Source: Parus major
Lineage: Eukaryota > Chordata > Aves > Passeriformes > Paridae
Direction of reading: 5' to 3'
NCBI RefSeq assembly: GCF_001522545.3
Contig: NC_031799.1
Span: forward strand, 37,125,522-37,189,521
Length of the DNA stretch: 64,000 bases
Positions 58,561 to 64,000 of this stretch are shown here, piece after piece; within the stretch, counting starts at the first letter, position 1; each line of letters starts with the position of its first letter. Position numbers and translations under genes: made by a program. The notes beneath the pieces were generated by a model. The model ran no database searches. It was given only the letters and a program-made list of their open reading frames with translations, and was not told the DNA's origin.

Positions 58561-61500
58561 CCCTCGCTGCTCCTGATCCCTGCGACAAGGAGGGGGAAAA
58601 CGAGTTCTCTAGCTCGAGTGACGCGTGTACCCAAACTTCCCAGTGATTCAAGTGAGGGCAGAGCTGCTACCAGAACGGTAGGGAAGATTAGGCTCAAAAT
58701 GGGACCGACTTTGTCCTTTCTGAAATAGAAACGGAGGTCCTGGTTTCAGTGTGCTGGTACTCTCCGGGAGAGCAAAGCTAACTACTAGTGGTGTAGTGCG
58801 ACCATGTACTCCTTTGCTGTACTTTCAGTAATACAGCTTTCCACTTGCCGCATACCCCACCGATTTTAAGGTCATTCAACTCAGCTTCTCACCTGCAATT
58901 TTTGTGCACGGTTTTGAGACACTGACTTACGAGGGTGCCTGTTGGCAGTAGATACCGGTATAGTTCTTTGATACTTTGATACTTGATCTGCCAACTTGTA
59001 AAATGTTTTTAAAAATGTGTTTAGAGTTTTAATTTAATTCAAAATCCCTTGCTGAAGATCTGCCTTCTTGTTACACTTTCAATTTATAAGGAAATAGAAA
59101 CAAAAATATTAAGGCACAAGGAGAAGAGCACAACGAAGTAAGTAGTCGTGCATTTGTCCATTGCCTTTCATGTCAGTGCTACCTTAATTCCAGAGCAACA
59201 TCGTCTCCAACCACAAGGGGCATCGGTATCTGTTGCCTGTCAAAACTGGCGCTTTTTTTCATCCCCAGACTATCAATTCCATCTGTCACAAAAATCGGGA
59301 CAAAATCTATTTTCCAGAAACTTGGGGATTTTGGAATCCCATGTGGTGTGGAATCATGTCTGTCTCAAAGTGCGTAGACTGTTGGAATGGTGGTGTGGCG
59401 TGGCTGGGAGTCAGTATGATTGATGGGTTGAGAAGCATTCATAAGGGCTTGCTCCATTGTCATCAGTTTTACAAGCTGCTTGTGTTTCTCCTTCGGTATA
59501 GCTTTTCCTATTCTCGTGTGAAAGCTCAGTTTTTAAACCTGCAAAATCCGTGTTTAGAAACCCTACCTCCACTTACCTAGTTTAGAGCTTTTTCATATAA
59601 TTCTTTTTGAATTAGTGGTATTAAAAATTCCAGATGCCATTCAGACAGGTTGTAGTAAATGTACATTGCTATCTACACTGGGATCGTTCATGCATTACTT
59701 TGTTGCCCTATTATCTGATCATACCCCTGTTATTGGTGGAAATCAGCAAGTTTGGGGGGGTCTTGGTTGGAGATGACATTACAGGTGCTGCACTGACTGG
59801 TTCCTAGGGAAAATGCCCCACGGTGCCGTTGGAGGGAAGAGGGCCGGGATGCCAGGATGTTCCAGGCATAAGAGAGTCTGAGAGAGGGGATTGCAATGGA
59901 GCAGGATCATGGCTTGGGGCCTCCTGAGCTTCCTCAGCCCGGGAGAGAGCAGTCCCAGTGGGGCTGCCTTCTACAGATAACTGGGTGATGAGCTCTGCCC
60001 CCTCCCAGCTCCTGCCTTCATTTGCAAAATCCATCCAGCTCGGCTGTGCTTCATTTCTTGAAAAGAAAGCAGGCTGTTTACTACTCTGTGAGGAAAGGCA
60101 GCAGCTGAACTTCGGGCCTCCCAGGAGGGGGAGTAGAGGAGCCTTCACGCTGGCCTTGCATCGTTGTGTGGCTGGGAAGAATCTGCTGTATTGCTGCAGG
60201 ACCAGGAAGAGGATCAATGCTTGGTCCCACTGGTGCTGACGGACTTCCCTGGCTGGAATGGGAAGACGGGACATGTCACGAAACATCACATTATTCATAG
60301 GTAAAAATTTTCACACACAGCTTTTAGTTAAATAAATGATATTTTGTACTATTTGATAGTGGAAATGTTGGTTTTGAAGTTTTGGTATCATACAGCTGGC
60401 AAAAAAATTAACAGAAAATAGGTGGATTCGCCAATTACCACACCTTTTAGCTGTCTAGAATATAATCATCTACATTCACAATTATATATTATCAATAAAT
60501 TAACTATATATTATCAATAAATTAACTTCCTAAAATGATTTAAAACATTTTTCTGTCCTGTCTTTATTTAATGAGCGTTTGAATTCTGTCTGTATTTCTA
60601 ATAACAATTTTAGGTGAGGACTTTGGCCCTCACATTGCTCTGTTGGAGGAAAGAAGTCTTTTCTTATGTGGAGCTAAACCTAGGGAAATGATTCTGTGGC
60701 TCCACTTTGATCCAGGTTTTTCAACAAGCAAAGTGGTATTGTCATAATCAGCTTTTCAATTTTCAGAATAGCTATAAAAGTAATGTGTAAGACAGTTCTT
60801 GCTGTGTTGCACAAAGCACGAAATCAGACAATACATACCACAACTTGACAGTAGAATACGACCTGGTAACTTTCTGAATTCTCACATTTGCTAGGTTTTT
60901 CTATGCTATCCTTTCCATTCTCAGCAATTACACCAGCACTCCGAATTTAATATAGAGTAACAGTCATCCAGCAGTAGGGGTAGTTTTGGCAGCCAGAAGA
61001 GCCAGTGTGTATGTGATCTGGATTTATTGGAAAGACTCATGGGCACCTTTTTGTCTGTTCCTGATGTAAGAAAACAAAGTAGACACCATACCAGTTGACT
61101 TTAAAATTTAGAAGTTCACATTCAGTTGTAACTGAAAATACATGGCCAGTCTTTGTGGTTAATTCCTCTCAAATTATTTTTAAGCATGTTTTTTATTGGC
61201 TTATATTGATTGAAGAGATTTACAACTGCTATTAAAAATTTCTGGCAGGCGTACTGGGAATTAATTTGCTGATACAATTTCAGTATGTGCATCTGGTAGT
61301 ATCTTAAATATGTGCCTGATAAGGATACACAGAGAGCAATTTTTCTTCTTGAAGAAGGGGCTTAGTTCTCTAGTAATAGTAGACTTGACCTGTCAGTGAA
61401 AGGCAGAAACTCTGTCAATAGATCTCAGAACCTTGGTGTTATGGTGCATGGGGGTTGTGGTAGACAGCAAAAGTCCTGTCTCTTACACCAGCATTCATCC

Positions 61501-62157
61501 TGTAGAAATGGTCCAGTAAGGTGTCACTCACAGTAGCCTGTACAGATGACTGAATATGGACATGTGCATGCTGCAGAATTCTTGGATTTGGTGTACCTTC
61601 AGAGACCCATAAATAATGTCTGCATTCTAAAGTTACAAAAGAAAAACTTTGTGACTTACCAGATTCCCAGCACAAACTGGGGGCAGGGGAATGAATATAA
61701 TGTGTTCAAGTGGTGTATGTTTCAATAGAGAAGAGAGAGTGAAGCCATCTGAATTAGGTTTGTCCTCCACATCTGGAGTAGTTTATCTTTTTATTGTCTC
61801 TGCAGGAGTGTTTGGGACATACATGTCTTCAGTTATCCTCCTAAAGAAGGTGGAATTCACCCCAAAATAGTGACTTCTTTACTAGAATGTGCATGACTTC
61901 CCAGTGTGACCATTCCTTCTCTTCTTGATTTAGTCAGAAAGAGAAATAATGAACAGGGAGGATAGTAAGCAATTGTATTGACCAACAGTTTATTTGAACC
62001 TCATAGCTGTTGAGACTACTACACTTCATGCTTAGGATCAGTGAGACGTTGTTTTGCTGGCTGTATAATTTTTGAGGCAATCTTTGCCAGTGTTAAATCT
62101 CATGGATGTTACAATATTATGGGTCCTGCAAATGTGCTGTAATGGTTAACTGCCCAC
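58560..62157. other. Gene-free DNA upstream of GAS1
   Basis: No gene is recognised. A 22-bp tandem pair lies at 60,483-60,526. The 164-codon minus-strand frame at 59,804-60,298 lies in a moderately GC-rich stretch and matches nothing known to me. Confidence 0.55.
60483..60526. repeat. 22-bp tandem repeat, two copies
   Basis: An AT-rich unit containing ATCAATAAATTAACT is repeated exactly once. Confidence 0.9.
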
Positions 62158-62207
62158 ACAGAATAATAGAATGGCTTGGGTTGGAAGGGAGCTTTAAAGG
62201 TCATCTT
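62158..62207 (-). mobile_element. CR1 3'-tail fragment, about 50 bp
   Basis: CAGAATAATAGAATGGCTTG continuing into GGTTGGAAGGGAGC is the reverse complement of the CR1 3' terminus. Only the extreme 3' end was inserted or has survived. Confidence 0.75.
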
Positions 62208-62847
62208 TGGTTTATGACATAAACATATCCCTCATATTGCAAAGTCTTAACTACAGGACCCACACCAGATGTACAAATAGTACATGAGCTATAGGTCTGG
62301 TTGCAGTCAAAAGAGATAGTTGGATTCACAAATAGCACAGTGCATTGAATGCAACACATAAGGTTCTTTTGGATTGCAGGTGACAGTGCATTTACTGCAG
62401 AGTAGCTGTATATGGCAGTAACAATGTAATTGCAACCACAAGCTTAATATCAGGGTCAACACTCAGCACATCTGAGAGTGTAGGGCTTACCAAAAGGTGT
62501 CCCTGCTGGGGAGAGCAAGGAGAACAAACCCATCAACCTGCAATTTTGTGCTGCATTCTCATCCCCTGATTAGATGCAAGATCGTGATACATTTTATAAC
62601 CACTACTGTGTGAAGAGCTGTGGATGGGACTGTGGTCAAGCCTTTCGTTGTTTGTGGGCACATTGTATGGAATATTTCTTTGTAGGAGGTGTACTTGGTT
62701 TCTGCAAAACATTTCTGGGTATCAGGCTGAAGAACCACATCGTGCAGACTACACCTCACCCCACATTCCCCCCTGCCCCTCCGTGACAAGACAATCCACC
62801 TGATTTCAGCACCTGCATCACAGGCTCCATAGCACAGTGAGCTATAC
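62208..62847. other. Non-coding spacer between CR1 pieces
   Basis: No gene or transposon is recognised. The frame at 62,948-62,559 on the minus strand partly reads through CR1 sequence and is not a gene. Confidence 0.5.
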
Positions 62848-62931
62848 CAATGCCTGCCCATGACAGGGGGGTTAGAACTAGAGATGATCTTTAAGGTTCT
62901 TTCCCACTCAAAGCATTTTATGATAGGATGT
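62848..62931 (+). mobile_element. CR1 3'-tail fragment in plus orientation
   Basis: Reads CCTGCCCATGACAGG, then GTTAGAACTAGAGATGATC, then TTTAAGGTTC and AGCATTTTATGATAGG, the sense strand of the CR1 3' end. It is exactly the part that the opposite-strand CR1 starting 24 bp to the right lacks. Confidence 0.75.
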
Positions 62932-62954
62932 GATCTAGTACCAAACATCCTGCT

Positions 62955-64000
62955 GTGAGCAGAGACATCTTCAAGTGTATCAGGTTGCTTAAACCCTCAT
63001 CCAACCTGACCTTGACTATTTTCAGGGATGGGGAATCCACCACCTCTCTGAGCAGCCTCTTCCATTGTTTTATCGCCTTCATCATAACAAATTTCTTCCT
63101 TATATCTAGCCTAAATCTACCCTCTTTCAGTTCAATACCATTACCCTTGCCCTTTTGCTACAGGTCCGACTAACAGATTTGTCCTCATGTTTCTTTTAAC
63201 CCCCTTCAAGCACTGAAAGACCACAATAAAGTCTGCTTGAAGTCTTCTCCAGCCTGAGCAGCCCCAGCTGTTTTAGTCTGTCTTCATAGGAGATATGCTT
63301 CAGTTCTCTGATAACTTTTGTGGCCTCCCTCTGGTCCTGCTCCATCAGGTCCATGTCTCTGCTGTGCTGAGGACCCCAAAGCTAGACACAGCACACCAGG
63401 TAGGGTGCAAATACACGTTCACAGTCACACAATCACATAATATTCTGAGTTGGGAGGGACCCTCAAGGATCACTGGGTCCAGCTCTTAAATGGTGGCCCT
63501 TAGAGGGATTGAATCCACTACCTTGGTGTTTTCAGCACCAGGCTCTAACTGACTGGTTCATGTCCAGCCTGCCATCCAGCAGTACCTTTAAATCCTTCCC
63601 ACCAGGGCTGCTCTCCACCTGTTCATCCTCAAGCCTGTGTTGATATCAAGGGTTGCCCTGACCCAGGTACAGCACCTTACCCTTGGTCTTGTTGAACCAT
63701 GGGTCCACTTCTTGAGCTTGTCCAGGTGCCTCTGGATGGCATCCTGTCCTTCAGCTGTGTCAACAGCACCATTTGGTGTTTGGTGTCACCTGCAGATTTG
63801 CTGACACTTGTTATGTCTATGTCACTGACATTAAGCAGTCCTGGTACCAATATGGACCCCTAAAGGCAGCCACTTGTCCCTTATCTCCATTCAGACACTG
63901 AGCCATTGGCCACTACCCTTTGGATGCAACCATCCATCCAGTTCCTTATCCACCAAATAGATGACCCATCAAATCCTTCTCTCTCCAGTTTAGAGAGGAG
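62955..64000 (-). mobile_element. CR1 LINE running off the window, interrupted by a SINE
   Basis: The plus strand follows the reverse complement of CR1 from GAGCAGAGACATC (inside the 3' UTR) through the end of ORF2 into the reverse-transcriptase core at the window edge. It is a dead copy. At the catalytic motif (minus strand, about 63,799-63,785) the codons read Ser-Ala-Gly-Asp in place of the usual Phe-Ala-Asp-Asp, so the first catalytic aspartate is lost. A SINE sits inside at 63,421-63,555. The extreme 3' tail is missing on this side. Confidence 0.88.
63421..63555 (-). mobile_element. tRNA-Ile-derived SINE with a CR1 tail (TguSINE1-like)
   Basis: On the minus strand the 5' part reads GTTAGAGCCTGGTGCTGAAA then ACACCAAGGTAGTGGATTCA, which is tRNA-Ile from the D arm through the anticodon arm to the T arm, including the B-box. 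It is followed by a CR1-X-like tail ending in AACTCAGAATATTATGTGATT octamer-type repeats. Passerine genomes carry such a SINE, as I recall. The first dozen or so tRNA bases, including part of the A-box, are missing, so this copy is 5'-truncated and not a functional tRNA gene. Confidence 0.78.

Noticed and set aside
59804..60298. 164-codon minus-strand frame upstream of GAS1
   Set aside because: It has no recognisable domain and lies in moderately GC-rich DNA. Probably chance.
63480..63555. Possible tRNA-Ile gene on the minus strand
   Set aside because: The D- to T-arm sequence is clear, but the 5' acceptor and A-box are missing and it is fused to a CR1 tail, so it is a SINE.

Overview
The window looks like bird nuclear DNA. 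It holds one single-exon vertebrate developmental gene, chicken-repeat-1 (CR1) LINE copies at several stages of decay, an avian-type solo retroviral LTR and a CR1-tailed SINE whose body derives from tRNA-Ile. From memory, that SINE type is a songbird (passerine) feature, so a passerine is my best guess. The gene is GAS1. Its human homologue lies at 9q21, a segment that corresponds to the avian Z chromosome, so Z linkage is likely. That is inferred from synteny knowledge, not seen here.

Layout. Positions 1 to about 54,690 are an AT-rich gene desert lying 3' of GAS1, with no exon, tRNA or rRNA I can recognise. It contains simple repeats, an old CR1-L-like copy (about 7.43-7.86 kb), a 115-bp tandem duplication (8.68-8.91 kb), a direct-repeat/hairpin cluster (27.70-28.10 kb), a solo LTR flanked by a 7-bp direct repeat (40.03-40.61 kb), a 2-kb CR1 with reverse-transcriptase remnants (47.07-49.08 kb) and a second decayed CR1 (50.09-50.48 kb). 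Two runs of N (18,062-18,117 and 53,905-53,942) are assembly gaps inside low-complexity tracts.

Positions about 54,690-58,340 are the GAS1 locus on the minus strand. The order along the plus strand is an AT-rich distal 3' UTR, a CpG island covering the proximal 3' UTR, CDS (56,316-57,284) and 5' leader, then a promoter region with TATA-like and CCAAT elements. The leader carries two pairs of upstream ORFs joined by overlapping stop/start codons. The last of these overlaps the GAS1 start in another frame.

From 58.3 to 62.1 kb is more non-coding sequence. The right edge (62.2-64.0 kb) is a cluster of nested CR1 and SINE sequence that runs off the window.

Only one protein-coding gene is supported, so there is no multi-gene system. 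GAS1 is a GPI-anchored Hedgehog co-receptor related to GDNF-family receptors. The surrounding desert, with a few CpG-retaining or homeodomain-motif-rich blocks, is the kind of setting that often holds long-range enhancers of such genes. Most remaining open reading frames in the desert, and those antisense to GAS1, look like chance or composition artefacts.
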